Notes: generated by a model not told the origin, from the sequence alone. Shown: positions 13,283-26,950, counted from the stretch's first letter. The stretch is 64,000 nucleotides of DNA from Serilophus lunatus (GCA_013399895.1 VXBA01002665.1:148154-212153), one strand, 5' to 3'. Numbers and translations: made by a program.

Positions 13283-13434
13283 GGGGGAAAGGGAAAGGGA
13301 AAGGGAAAGGGAAAGGAGAAGGGGGAGAAAAAGGGGAAGGAAAAGGGGAAGGGGAAAGGAAAAGGGGAAAGGGAAAGGAAAAGGGGAAAGGGAAACGGAA
13401 AGGGAAAAGGAAAGGAGAAAGGGAAAGGGGAAAG
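13283..13434. repeat. Polypurine (GGGAAA)n-like low-complexity tract
   Basis: There are 152 bp of almost pure purine on the plus strand, broken by a single C at 13396, built of GGGAAA, GGGGAAA and GGAAAA units. Frames across it on both strands are low-complexity (Lys/Gly/Glu or Leu/Ser/Pro) and are not proteins. Regular G3 runs separated by A3 could form G-quadruplexes or triplex DNA. Confidence 0.95.
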
Positions 13435-15415
13435 TTAAGACTCTCACTTCTGTCACTCCATTCAAATCTCAGATTTGAGGAACAAAGGTACCTAGGTTAT
13501 TACATTAACACCTGGATCAATTTTTCTTCCAGTTTCCCTAACTCCTCTTTATATCTCTATTTTTGGCTGCTACGATGTCTGTTGCAATGAGTTGCAGCAT
13601 TTAATAAGGCACTGTGCAATAACGCATTTCCTAATATTTCCTTTAACCTGGTAACTTATTTCACCCAATGCTTGATCATTTTTTATATTAAAAGAGAAAC
13701 TAAAAAATTTTAACAATTTTTTTTCATTTTTTAATTTTGCTTGCTGTAAATATATGTGATTTAATTCATTATGTTTTTCATTTCTTAAATTTATGTCTTT
13801 TATTTATTTCATTCTGAAGCAACTGCAGTACATGCAGACAAATCTAGGTAGAAATAGCAATTTTATTTTTCACAAACATCCATACACATTGTAATGTCCA
13901 TAAGACATATAACATCTCCTATTTCTTTTCCAAGTAGAAAAATAATGAAAAAAATACCATCTTTGAATCCTTTTCTCACTTTGATAATCAGAAAATTTAA
14001 AATGGAGTCTCATTTTAGAATGTCTTCTGTCAAGAAAGTTAAAAGTGTAAGAGAAATGTCTTCACTTAAACTGCCTCATTTAACACTTCAGCACTGGATC
14101 AAATTTCTCTGTCATCTTCTGTATCAGGTGTGGCATAAACCCAGCAGAAACCTCTCCACCCAGTATCTAGCCATTGGTTAAGGTCGTTGATCTCTCTTCA
14201 AGTTCAAAAAGAAAGAATCCCCAAATCTGCTCTTTAAAGAGAAGACAAAAAGTTTTACTAGTAAATGGAGTAAGTTATCTCCCTAACCTCCTAAAAGGTG
14301 TAAATCAAATCCACATTAAAGTGCTACACAATGATTATTTTGTACATGTTTTGAACTATTTGAGGATGTTGCCAGCATTTGATTTAGAAGGAGCAATGAT
14401 TCTCAAGAGACAAGTTAATGATGAATTAGCAAACCTGTAACAGTATTTTCCACAGACCAGTGCACTGATAAGGGAAACACTAAAAAATAATTCTTTTATC
14501 TTAACTGAGTGCATTTTTGATTAGTGTCTTAATCTGGATTCTCTTCATCAGTAATGGTCTCACAAATTATTTTTTTTCTACAAAAATTTTTGAGCCAGAA
14601 AGATGAAGTTTAAGCTTTTCTCTCACTCTAGTGTTAAAATGCATATCTTCTTTTCTGATTTAAGAAGTTTTATTTCATGATCATAAATATAGTATGCAAA
14701 CCTGAAGTGCAGATCAAGAACAAAATTAATGTCCCCATGATCTATGTATATTTTTTTAGAAAACTGTTGTAATACATTTTATTTTTTAAAAAAACTCAGA
14801 ATGCACCTTTTAATAGTGAGTACTGATCTTCTGAAACACTGAAATAGAGCAAACAAAATGACTGGGATAAGGTGGAAAGTACAGTTTGGAAATTTTCTGT
14901 CAGAATTTGAAGGGGGGGGGAAAGGAAAAATGGAATTCAGCTTAAAAAAGAACTTAGCAGAAATCTAAGTAATGTTTACTAAGTTTTATAGAAAGAAAAA
15001 AAAAAACAAAACCAACTTTTCAAACAGGCTTGCATGTTGTTCTTGATGAATTTCAAGTGTGACTAATAAATGGAACTGTATTGATCAGATTATATGTTCA
15101 TCTAGACCATAACTTATTTTTACAGCAGTGTAGAAAAAAAAACACCTAAGTCAACTACAAATTGTCTTGTCTGGCAGACCTCAAAAAGCAGCTTTCATCA
15201 GGGAATCACTTTAACTGGATTCTGCAGAAATCAAGATAAAAGATAATTTTTTCATATATTTTCATCATAAATTAAAAGAAACTATAAAACCATTGCTCAT
15301 AACACCAGCAGGAGACACAGCATGTTAAATCACACTAAAAAAGTATGTGTAAATGGAGACTGCTTCAGAGGTTTTGATTAGAGGTGTTTTAATGCAGGTG
15401 CACACAAATATCATA
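13435..15415. other. Unique AT-rich DNA, no feature seen
   Basis: Contains short homopolymers only, such as a G-run near 14911 and an A-run near 14995. Two adjacent open frames of about 90 codons at 13894-14440 are Lys/Ser-rich and match no family I recognise. Confidence 0.5.
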
Positions 15416-15417
15416 AT

Positions 15418-15482
15418 AGATTCATAGAATGTCCTGAGCTGGATGAGGCCTACAAGTATCATCGAGTCCATCTCCTCCGAAG
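15418..15482 (-). mobile_element. Very short CR1 LINE 3' end
   Basis: 'agattcatagaatgtcctgag' followed by 'atcatcgagtccatctcc' is the reverse complement of the CR1 terminal octamer plus the 'ggac tcgatgat' block. Only about 65 bp remain, as expected of a severely 5'-truncated insertion. Confidence 0.75.
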
Positions 15483-16875
15483 ATACAAATCAAGAAATCA
15501 GAAAGGCAATTTTGACAGGAATGGGAAACTTTAAACTGAAAAGTCCAGTATCTGAAAGACTTAAGGTTCACCATGAAACAAATGAGAAATTAAGACATGA
15601 GTGGGTTTGAAACTTTGCTTCACAGCTTTAAGGTTATCAAAATCTCTTCATTAGCAGTGCAGGAACTTGAGTTCAGGAAGCTAGCAATGTAGCTCATCTC
15701 TCACAGAAGCCAGTGCAAAGTCCACTGTCAAATTTGTTGAGAATCAAATCAAGTCCAGAAGAGCAGTCATTTACTGAAGTGCTGTGTAAAGATTAACTAA
15801 TTGATTATCATTAAAAACTTCTGAGAGAGGGGGAAAATGAAAACATCGTCTTTTTAATAGTCGTTGCTTGCCCCAACCCTTTGCACTAAATCTAAAATCC
15901 CATGAGTAAAATGAAAAAGCTCTTTATTTTTAACATTTCATTCTCTGTTCCATTGACTTGGATCAATGTGTTTTGAGGGGGTCACTGTCAAATTGCCAAC
16001 TTTTCAAATGTACAATTTAAGCCTAATTAAAGGTTTGATAGAACTCTCTCAGGAAAATGAACTCTTTCAAATAGGAGATAATTTAAGATCATTCACTAAA
16101 GACCTTTTCTACTTCCATACAGAACATAAAATTTTTATTTCATCTTACAATATAAATTAAACCTGATAAAAGAAATGTGGGGTTTGTTCCAAACTTAGGG
16201 ATTTATATAAAATGTATAAGTTAATACTATTCTTTCCCTTGGTGGTACTATGAATTATGTTTCTAGCAAACTTCCAGAACTTTAATATACTATAGCTTTC
16301 TAAAATACCTTTCAATCTCCTTGCTATCTGTTGATTTTGGTACTGTGTGAGTTTCCTTGACCAGAACTATCTGAAAAACTTCTATGGTTCTTATTAAAAG
16401 TCATATCTCAGAGAAAAGCACAATTTCCATACGATAGATGCTTTTTTTTATTTCTGGAAGGTCTTAAGACTTACACCAGGATAACATTTACATCTGAATG
16501 CTGCTAAGCCTTCTTACCTTTCCTGTTTGCTCACTTTTCTACAAAACCAGTTTGCAGGTTCCTATTCAGCATACATCATCCAACTGCCTGACCCAGCACA
16601 TTGCTTGTTTGTCAGATTGCTTATTTTGACTTCTAAGCATTCTCTGCTGATTTTGAGAGTCTATTCCTGATGTTGTATTAACTGCCATTAACTTCTAACT
16701 ATTAACTGTATTAACTGCTATTCCCACATTCAAATTGCACATGTTATCACAACACGTCACAAGCCAGAATTTGAATCCTGTATTGCCCAGATGGCAGTCA
16801 CATTCTTGTGAACTGACTGTCACTGAGATCAAAGGCTTTTGGGGATCTCACTTTGATGTTTGAGGAACATCTTGA
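15483..16875. other. Unique AT-rich DNA, no feature seen
   Basis: No repeat or gene hallmark was recognised in this interval. Confidence 0.55.
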
Positions 16876-16879
16876 GACA

Positions 16880-17014
16880 TGCTGAAAGATACAGTAAGGC
16901 TGGATGAGGCACTGAGCAATCTGATTTAGTTGACTATGTTCCTTCCCATGGTAGGGGGATTGAACTAGATAGCCTTTAAAGGTCCCTTCCAAACCAAACC
17001 ATTCTAGAATTCTA
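16880..17014 (+). mobile_element. Short CR1 LINE 3' fragment
   Basis: 'ggctggatgaggcactgagcaa', then 'ttgaactagatagcctttaaa', 'ggtcccttccaaaccaaacc' and 'attctagaattct' follow the order of the avian CR1 3' UTR on the plus strand. Only the last 135 bp remain. Confidence 0.9.
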
Positions 17015-19335
17015 AATGAGCAGATTTGGTTTGGAAGTAGAACAGAAACAGTTTAAAAGGGTTTGACTCCTTAGTGCTGATCACTTTGTAGAAAGTAACC
17101 TGGTGTCACCCATCTGGTGTCAGTCAAGACTGTGGCAATAAAAATACACAATATGGACACAGTATGGACACAATCAGGGAGCAAACAGCAAAAGGAGCAG
17201 AATTTATGCACTTCTTGCATGTACATGTCACTTGTGTCCCAGTAGCCACTTAAGTGACAGAATACTGAGCCAGATGTAGCTTCGGTCTGACCAACTTGTA
17301 TATTCTTACATTACATTTACAAATGAAATATTCTAGCTGCCTGGGAGAACACTCTAGATGTGCCTCAGTGCAATTAGGCAGAATAGTAGACATCCCTTTT
17401 CACATTTTTGTTTCTACTTGTTGACACATGAAAGTGTTACATGTAAGAGCTGGGGTATACAGAATTATATATTGGTATATGTACAGTATATAGCATACTG
17501 TATATATAGGCAAAATACATACTATAAAAATGAACATATATACAATTTTAAATATGTCTTAAGTAAATTGCCCGTATCTAGAAGCCTGTTCCTAAACACC
17601 TGATCTTCTCCTTGACTTAGCAATTGTTAACCATTCAGTGTACCTGCACCAGAGACTTCTTCAGAGTCAACTAAATGCATATACAAAATTCCTGTGCAAC
17701 ACTTAAACATGCAAGAACTTTGCTGGGGTCTCCTCTCAGCCAAAACAGTGGAAGGGAATGTCCATTTCAGACATCATTTATAATTTTCTTCTTCAATTTC
17801 GGAGCACCTGTCCTGAGTCTTGCATTCCAAAAGCCACTCAGGATGAAGTATTAGCAGTTCTTGTCCTCGTGTGATGTGCAGCTCTAAAGCTTCTGTGGCA
17901 TTGCTCCCATGAAAAGCCATATTTGAATGCTCTCTTCTATTTCCTAGGAAGCCAAAGACTTGGTCCACCACTATTATCATTATAAAATATGCAGGAAGCA
18001 ATATTTTTCAAGTGGCATTGTGTTGGTATAAATGAGATAACCCATATTCTCTGACTCCGGACACAATTTTATTTTTTTTTCATTCAGAAACAGTCTGGAA
18101 TCAATGACCGAATTCTGCAGCTCTGGTTAGTCTCAAATAAAGCAAATTTTTGCTTTCTAAGTTTGTACATGCACTCTAATGAGATTAACAAATAGTAGTT
18201 CCTTAGAAGAAAATGATTGCTAAAAGACATGTTACCCAAATGCTTTCCCACAGATTGCACAGGATCTTTTACTTTTCGGTTAAGTGGAATTCCTGTTTTC
18301 CCTCTTTTTTATCCTGTCAGAAGTGAGTATGGTCAAGCCAAGAAGGACATGTCCATGGATTTCCATGCATATCAGGCCTATAACTGCAGTGCTTGTATAT
18401 CTTACCTGAAAGTTACCATCACTCTCTGAGAGGTCAGACTGGCTTCCCTGGAGATCATCTTCCCTTTAGGTATATCTCTGGAATATTCCGAAATACTTAA
18501 TTAAACACAGAATTGTAATTTTGCAAATACTAACATCTTACAGTTTTCTAACATAGCTCCCATCTTTCAAGTACTTATCTGAATCAAAGCTGAACACTAA
18601 GGCTACAAGACTAACACCAATTTCTAAATCACCGAAGGATGACAGAATTTTAGACAAAGTGTATTTATTCAGTATTTTCAAGTATGCAGCTATCATTAGC
18701 ACTGTATTTTAATGAAGATAGGAAGGAATGGGACAGTGCTGCTTAGGTTCATGGGAAATGAGTGGCAGATAATTTATTGTCCCCTATTCTAAATATCAGT
18801 CCACATTATTTTTAACACAGGCATTTGAAATGTTCAGCTGTGACTGCTTATTTGTTCCTTTCAAAAGTTTATGAAGTCCTTGATCTGGAGGTCACTAAAC
18901 AAATCTGAAAGCTGTAAATGAGTTCAAATGCAATATAACGGGAAGTTAATTTTCACTGCCCTATCTCTGGATTAATCAATTGAGGACAAAGATGAATTAA
19001 ACAATGCATTAATGGACTGATATAGCAATACATACACTATATTTATCTATCTGTGAGCAAATCATTTTCTCCAATTGGAACAACACATGCCTTGAACTTG
19101 GTTCCTGAATATCAGATAGAGTCACGCATAGAACAGTTTCTTCTGATGCTGGTTTTGCCTCAGGAAGAGAAAAAGAGAGTTAAGCAGATTTGCAGCACCC
19201 TATTTACTAATGTGCCAAATGCTGTTGCAAACCAGAACTAACCTGATACAAATTCCAATCTTTAAAAAACTCACTCAAGTGAAAAATAGCCTCTGTGGGT
19301 CAGGGATCAGGGGCAGGCTGAGGACCTGCTATGCT
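17015..19335. other. Unique DNA, no firm feature
   Basis: An AT-rich stem (TACAGTAT / ATACTGTA, 5-nt loop) lies near 17482-17502. A minus-strand frame at 17774-18001 follows an acceptor-like 'cttcctag' but shows no recognisable domain, and I leave it uncalled. Confidence 0.5.
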
Positions 19336-19682
19336 CAGAGATCTCAGAAAGCTTCAGAGAGACCTAATACCTAAAGGGGACTTACAAGGTAGCTGGAGAG
19401 GGACTTGACAGGGGCATGTAGTGACAGGGCAAGAAGAACCAGCTTTAAACTGAAAGAGGGCACAGTTAGAGTAGATATTAGAAAGAAAATCTTCACTATG
19501 AGAGTGATGAGGCATTGGAACAGATTGTCGAGATTGTTGTAGCTGCTTCATTCCTGTAAGTGTTGAAGGTCAGGTTGGACCTGGTCTACCAGAATATGTC
19601 CCTGCCTATGGAAGGGGAGTTGGAGCTAGGTGGTATTTAAAGGTCCCTTTTAACCCAAATCATCCTTTAAGTCTATGATTTA
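19336..19682 (+). mobile_element. CR1 LINE 3' portion
   Basis: 'cctaaaggggacttacaag', 'agctggagagggacttgac', 'aggcattggaacagattg' and 'ggtcccttttaacccaaatc' appear in CR1 order on the plus strand and end in an eroded octamer ('tctatgatttatag'). It covers the end of ORF2 and the 3' UTR. Stops and small deletions show it is dead. Confidence 0.92.
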
Positions 19683-20849
19683 TAGACATGGTGAAAAAAA
19701 AAGTGGAAAAAACTTGTTGCCTTTCATTAAAACAATCAAAATACAGAAATTCCCTTGAGACACCTTGAATCTGGCAGAGGAATTAAAACATGAGATGCTT
19801 ACACTTTGTTTTGAAACAAAATTTTCTCCATATGTAATATGATTTACTGAAAATAAATTCAGATGGAAACCATTTTATCCAAGTCTACATAAGAAGGTAT
19901 AATACCACCTTGTCTATTCCTGTAGCAGTGTGCCACTTCTAAAATCAAAGCCCTCAACTTCACCAAAGTGCAAGACACACAATGCACAACGCTCAATGTC
20001 TAATCAGGTCATATTCTGTGATTCCCCAAAGAAATCATGACATTGTGGAAAACAAACTACCACAGTTTCTGTGGAGCACCCGCTGCTATTAGATATATGC
20101 CTACTCCTTTCCACAGGACACCCCTGCACATTCCCCACTCTACCATTCCTCCTGCAAGACACAGCTGCATAGGAGATCAAAGGATGTGCTGAGACCCGTG
20201 TCTTGTATGGGAGTTATAGAAAGGAGAGAGCACTGAGCAGGAATTTTTTCACGTATTTAGCTGCGACACTGCTGAGGTTGGACATAAGCAGCAAGGCAGG
20301 GGAACTCTCAGTGACTGCTCACAAGAGCCAGTGGGGAAAATAAGGCACAGCAGAGAGGCCCAGAGATTACTGCTTTGAGAACAAGTGAAAGGCCACCATG
20401 TACTGACTTCAGGTCACCATGTACTGGCTTCAGGTCACCAGCATTGCTTAAGGTTAAGCACAAGAACTGGGTCAGACCTTGTATGACTACAATAGAGTAA
20501 AAGTATCAGATTCCCAAGCTAGAGGTGGTGTCATTTTATATGTCAGCCTTCAGAGGATGTTTCTTCCAATCTCTTTTACCATAGAGAGTCTTCCAACATC
20601 TTGTTTATAGAGGAGAGAATTCTAAATTTTCTCTCCTGTTTGTCCTCCTTGGTTTGAATTCAGTAAGCAGGCACAGTGGCTAAATGTCTGCAAAATAGCA
20701 TTGACTGTGGGCATGAACAATCACGAACAGGAAGTCAGTTACAGAAGTGCAGTGTTCAGTGGATGTCACACCCATCCCCAATATGGATTCATTTCCCAGC
20801 ATCATATCTGGCCATAAAGCGTTCATCTCAACACCTCTCCCTTATGGAT
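19683..20849. other. Unique DNA with a 21-bp tandem duplication
   Basis: At 20391-20440 a 21-bp unit (ggYcaccatgtactgRcttca) occurs twice head-to-tail, followed by 8 bp of a third copy. Nothing else was recognised. Confidence 0.6.
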
Positions 20850-21072
20850 TTAGATAATGTAGAGTTGTGTTTTGATAGATCATCTAGTTCCAAGCCCTCT
20901 GCCACAGGCAAGGACATCTTCCACAAAATCACGTTGCTCAAAGTCCCACCCAGCCTGGCCTTGAATAATTCCAGGAATGGAACATCCAGAAATTCTCTGG
21001 GCAACCTGTGACAGTGTGTCACCAATCCCACAAAAAATAATTTCTTCCTAATATCTAATCTATTTTTTTTTT
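20850..21072 (-). mobile_element. CR1 LINE 3' fragment lacking its terminus
   Basis: 'catctagttccaagccctctg', 'gttgctcaaagtcccaccc', 'gggcaacctgtgacagtg' and 'aataatttcttcctaatatc' are the reverse complement of CR1. The usual 'catagaatggtttggg' start is missing and replaced by unrelated sequence, so the extreme 3' end has been lost or heavily mutated. Confidence 0.88.
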
Positions 21073-24000
21073 CTTCATACAGGCATTTTTGCACATCATT
21101 ACGGAGGGGAAGTGGCAAAAGTGTTTGCTATTATATTAGCTCTGCTCTTATAGAATTAAGTGGGGGATCATGAAAACCCCCCAAAATAAGTTTTTCAGGG
21201 AAGTAAGTGTGTCATTCTCAGAGTTTTAACAAGCTTTGGTTTGGGTATATCTGCATAATACTTAAAAACGTATATAGAGTGGTAGCAATATGAGAGCAAC
21301 TATTGAAAGAAATAGGCTCCAGCCTACAAACATTTGTACTCTATCCTTCAAGTACTGGAGAGTATTGCTATGATCAATGGAAAAATCCATTGATTTCAAT
21401 GCTCCTTCTTTTCAATTTAAAAGGAAACCATAATTTTCATCATTTTGACACACTTTCATCAAAGTCACTGCAGTGACATACATTCTTATATTAGGACAAT
21501 GAAGTGCAGAACTTTTAAATATTTCACCCTGCCCCTAACCCCAGAAATTAGTCTATTTCAGTAGTGTGAAAATAATTTTACATACATAGTACTTTCTTTA
21601 GTGCTTCCTCAATCACTTGTTAATAATTTTTTAAAAAACGGGAAAATTGTTCTTTTTCTGGTGATCTCCTTTTTAAAAAGAATGTAGGAAGAATCTCAAC
21701 AAATAAACAAAAAGCCCTTGAGAGTCGATGCACTTGCTAATGACCATGTTGAAAATCTCTGGTTAAAAGGTTTACCTTTTTTTCTGGTCTATTCTCAAAG
21801 GTACAAATAAAACAAATATTTAAACTCAATCCTCTGGACGGAATGATTCTTTCTTTAAAGGAACACTTTTCAACTTTGTGCAAAATCCTTCTTTACCATG
21901 ATGAATTAATTATCTATAAAAAAGAATAAGAGGGCTGAAGTTCCTACTCTACAGCATAACACAGTCACAATGGAACTAGAAATTGAAAGGATAAATCTTG
22001 CAATGAATGGTGATATGCTTTATACATATATAAGTACTACAGAAAAGATGACATTAACATTCCTCAGTTTTAATAAGTTCTTCATCTTGATCCAACTGAG
22101 AATTCAGAAGCCCAAATGTGATCTAAAGCTTTTCCAGAAATAGCTCAAAATAAAACCCTGATGTCATTAACTTCTTCATGGGCATAGTAACATGCCCATA
22201 CTTTTTTCTTTCTGTGGAGCTCGCAGAACTCCACACACACACACCACGAGAACCAGGCCAGCCTGTGAGGCTAAGGCCTACAACGAGCACATGACTCGTG
22301 CAGGTATTTATGAATTCCCTTACATCACTCCCATTTGCTCCAAACTGGTTTTTTACTGCAGAGCCAAACTAACAACAAGTTGCCATCCCCTCTTTTACTG
22401 GTACTGTGTAAGCAAAGAGAACCAAAGAAACAGTCATTATTTACTTACCTAGGAGAGAAGAAAAGAGAACACAGCACTTAACTCTCAGCATCAACATGAG
22501 ATATCTGAGAGCTCACACAGCAGAGTAAGGTGAACAAACTTTACTTATGGAATGGAGGGAGAACATAAACCAAACCACAACTAGAAGATACAATTTCTGG
22601 CGCAGAAACTGGTCAAATCCACCAAAGAACACCGAGGTTTCTTTGAGACCAACACTAAAGTTGAATTTCAGTCTTCTGCTATTGTGTACTGGTGCCTTTT
22701 ACAAACAGCATCTCTTTAGCTACAAATTAGATCCAGGTGATTACCTGTTCGATACCAGGCAATGTATCAGTCTAGTGATCCTTCATGTATCACACTTCCT
22801 TCCACCACACTGTTTAACCAGGAAGGTATATCCCATATGGGTTGATCAGAAGTTAAATTACCAACTAACTGTTATGTATTTACTAGAAAAATAGCTTTGG
22901 GGAATTCCTATCGCTGTCTTAATCATCTCTTGCCATCACTAACAGGAAATTATTATGTCAATTCTGCCTTTCTGATGTCATTTACTCCATTGCAAACTCA
23001 GCCTGTATGGGGACATAGGCTTACTGCAGCAGGGAGCTTCTCTCTGTAGCTTTGCACATATTATCAAATAAAAAAAAGGGGTTGAGGTCACTGACTCTAA
23101 AGTCAAATGGCATCAATTAACATCCATCTGCATTTCACAGCACTTGGCCCTGGATCTCTTCTGGACTCCCTGTAGTGTCTCCATGACATAGTGATTTTTC
23201 TCCTTTCCTGTCCAAAGTACCTAAAACAAAATGACCCTGTGTCACAGCCCACCACAGCAGAGAATAAAAAAGTATGGATGTTACATGTGTACTGAGACAC
23301 ATCAGCAAGGCATATAGGATTATTTAAGCTACTGAGACAATCTTGAACTCCTGAAGTCTCTGGAGCGATCATGGTCTTGTCCCTATTGTTGACTGAGAAT
23401 GGTCCTTGGCAAGTGATCATTGTCTGACACTGCAGCAAATGGCCAGGGCCAAAACCTTGATTTGGACAAATCATACAGGCTCATCTGCTAACCCTATCTC
23501 ATATAGACTATTATTTTATATAGTCCTGTATTATTTCTGTACTAATAAACCAAACAGTGCATGGCCAACAGTGAGACTGGCTGGCACCATCTGGCAATAA
23601 ATTAAATACTAAAAATCTCCTTCCCTTTAAAAAAAGAGTAGCCATAGCAAAAACAACTTCAGGGAATATTCTTTGGACTGTGCTAGCTCTTGAACCTCTT
23701 GAACTCATTGGGATGGCTGAAACTCCACCAGAGGCTTCCTCACAGTTCAACAGAATACACAATCAGGTTGTATATCTCTGGCCCAGGACTTGGCTCTGTT
23801 TTAATTGCAATTGAAGACTCCTGGCTATACTAACTTATAGCTACTATGAGAAAGAGTGGCAAGGGGACAGATAGAAAAGGGAGTTATTACATATGAAAAT
23901 TGCTCTTAGCAAAATTATTAAAAAAAAAAAATCCTGCAGTTTTTCCAGCATTAGGGGATAAATTTGTCAAAATGTTAAATTCACTGTCTAATCCTGCTCT

Positions 24001-26560
24001 TAAGCACTGTGTCCTTATAAATTTTAATGTACTTCTTTTCTGTCAAAGGTATTATTTGGTATAAGTGACAAAGTGACATATTTGCTCGCTTTGTAAATAT
24101 ACATTTGAAGACTCCTGGCTGTCATAAAATAACCAGGCTGTCAGATTGCAAAGTCAGAGTGAAGCAAGGTGGTTAACTGAAATGAGACTCCCATGAAGAA
24201 TTTTCTTGTCACTCTGTATGTGGTGGCATCTGCTGCAAATTCAGACTCTCAAGTCAACAGACACTTTGATCACATGATGATTTATGTCAGCCATCAAATG
24301 TATGAGTGGTAACCACACATCTGTCACCAGGACAATGTGGCATAAAAGAGAATTTAATTGCTTTTGGATTACAAATAAAAGTAGCATTGCAAGAATAAAT
24401 TATGAGATCACTGTTAATTTGTCGATCATGCTATCAAGGGCAAGAAAAACTATTGGGCATAAAAAACAAAGGTTTTTTTGCTTCTAGGAGGTGCAGTTAG
24501 TAATGTTTAAATAACAAATGGCAACAATCTCTTTCATATACAATCTGAAAAAAAAATGTCAGCGCTGATGAATCTGGCACGTCTGTCTCAATCAACTCTT
24601 GCAGGTGTTAATGGAGGAAACAATCTGGGATAAAGGACTTATGAAAGTCAGCTATTAAAGATATATTTAATATTTAGATCACCTTCTCCTATTTTCTTCC
24701 TCCCACCCATTATTCAACACTTCATGACTTGAAAGAGAACCACTTCTGAGACAAACAAGCTGTGTACTCACCATCATAGAAAACTAATTTGTGCGCAATG
24801 TCCAACCAAATTATGGGTGTCTATCATACCAGAATGACACAACAGCTTAAGAAATGCATGTATATTCCCCATCTAGCCAGTGGAAAGTGGCTGGAACCCC
24901 TCAGCTGGGTTATAGCGTTTGGATTTAGACAAATATTTTCATGTGTACAAGGTGTTCACATTCTCATTGCTGTCAATATTCAATAAGAGTTACATTCAGT
25001 TGCCATATGGTGGTATCTAGTGTCCTTTTAGTTGCTCCAGGATACCTGAGACATCTACACAGGGTTGACATAGGAGACTCATGACCTCCTGCTTTCTGAA
25101 TTCGCAGCTGGAGTAAAGGCAGATTTCCCCAAAATGGTACCAGATGCCAACATTAGGCAACTAAATCTGGCCTTTATTCAGTAAGGTCAAGGCCATTACT
25201 TTATCCCTGGGCATGAAAGGAGCCCATCGTCATCCTTCAGATTCTCCAAAGCATCCTGTAAGTTCAAATGCATATTACTTGAGTGTTGCAAAGCTCTGGT
25301 AAGGTTTCCACAACAGACAGCAGGAATACAGCACAATGTCCCTGCAAAGCACAACGTAAGTACTATAATCTCCCAGATTGCAAAAATAGAAGGGAGCAGG
25401 GAGGGAGGGCTGTATTTCTTTCTTGGAATGTTTAGGCTCATGGGGTCCAGATCTCAGTTTCACATAAAACGTGTTAGTGTGGCAGCATAGTAATAATAGC
25501 AGCAAAAGAAATCCATTTTATATATGGACTGATGAAGTGTTTGGTGTGAGCCCCAAGTTAAATGAAATTGATTGTCAATTCTTGATCCCATACCAAGTGC
25601 CACTTACTGTAATATGCCACAGCATAATTTGTAAGCATGATTTAACTCTTACACAGTACTAGTGAAAAGTGTAAATAATACAGTGAATAACCACTGATGG
25701 AGCGAGGTTAGAAGACTAGTCCAGAGTCTAGACTAGTCTAGAATTACTGAGGGATTTAATTTCCCAATTTAACCAATTTTTTGTCCTCAGCATCCAGGTT
25801 TGTGGCCTAATTCCACTTGCAAACTGACTTCAGTCATATAGAAGCAGCAGAGAGCTGTCAAAAACTGCCTCAGGGAACACCACTGTACAGAGTTTGCACT
25901 GTCTGGTATCACAAGAGCGTAAGGGGTCTATGTCAGGTTCTTTTCCAAGAGCTGCCTAAGATGTGTGACAAGAAACAGATGCTGTTTTTTCAGGTTGGTT
26001 TATTTCAAGTCACGTGCATTAGCTGCAAAAAATTGTTTCAGCACAGGACTTTAGCTACACCAAAATCTGAGGGAAGAAAAAATTGTCTTCAAATCCTCTA
26101 GGGTTGATTCTGTATCTGAGTATTAATTGATTATTTGCAGCACATAGTCACAATTATATGGTATTATGCTTTCTTTTTTATTCATTTCCAGTAAATTAAT
26201 TATCAGTACAAAACATAAATAGAAACTATGTCTAGATCAGTCCCACCAAAGCCTATTCACTGAGTTTGGACACTTAAAAAGAAACCCTTCCTCATCTCCA
26301 GAGGAAGAGTTTCTGCAAGTAAAAGTGGTACAAAAATTGAGTAGGTAAGTGAGTTAAAAGGCTTCTAGAAATGAAGGGTAATAGAAGAGCAGATGAGGAG
26401 AGAAGGCGTTAGACACAGATAATTTCAATAAGATCTAGAGGTATTAGAGGGATATGTCCAAGGAAATACGAGGCAATGGGAGCTGCTGTTGGGAGAAAAA
26501 ATGCTGGATTCAGTAAGAAGTTGAAAATACTGCAGGAACACAAGGAAAATACAGAAAGGG
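21073..26560. other. Long unique AT-rich stretch
   Basis: No repeat family was recognised in 5.5 kb. It contains a perfect 9-bp hairpin with a 4-A loop (21373-21394) and a (CA)n run of about 12 bp near 22231. None of the frames (up to about 120 codons) shows a recognisable domain. Confidence 0.5.
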
Positions 26561-26950
26561 TGTAGCAGAATGTTAGGCTGTATTACAGTGTGTCAGACTG
26601 TGATATAATGTCTTAGGTATGTAAACATCATCGTGTGACTGTCTCGTGGCTCTGGGACAGTGACGCATGACCATCTTTCCTTTTGTCTATTGGCTGTGTT
26701 AACCTAAACAATCTTTGGACTATAAAACCAGATGAATTTGCAATAAAGAGGAGACTCCATGAGACTCCAGGCTTCTCTATTTTGGCCCTTGTACATACTG
26801 TACATAGACTGTCTTTCTTTCCTGGATCCTCTGATTAACAGCACCATGCACACAAGGCCAGTATGTTTTGTTGGCAGTTGTGGTTTCAGAGGGTCTCGAT
26901 CCCTGATGCCACCAAATTGATGATTCCATTCTAAGGGATCGCAAACACAA
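26561..26950 (+). mobile_element. Retroviral LTR (copy A), possibly with a little internal leader
   Basis: It starts TGTAGC and carries ATTGG (inverted CCAAT, 26689-26693), a strong TATAAAA (26721-26727) and AATAAA (26742-26747). The same ordered sequence occurs in reverse complement at about 36199-36650: 'gatataatgtctta(a/g)gtatgtaaaca', 'ttggctgtgttaacc', 'tgaatttgcaataaag', 'tcctggatcctctgat', 'gcaccatgcacacaag'. Shared order across about 350 bp in two unrelated locations shows a repeat family, and the signals indicate an LTR. The 3' boundary is uncertain because the similarity continues past a plausible 'atccc(t/a)' end into 'aagggatcgca'. No retroviral gene follows. Confidence 0.75.

Noticed and set aside
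13229..13590. Lys/Gly/Glu-rich and Leu/Ser/Pro-rich frames
   Set aside because: They are translations of the polypurine tract.
17774..18001. Minus-strand frame with exon-like composition
   Set aside because: No recognised family, no convincing donor and no neighbouring exons.
22231..22247. CA-repeat as a microsatellite feature
   Set aside because: Only about six CA units; too short to list separately.
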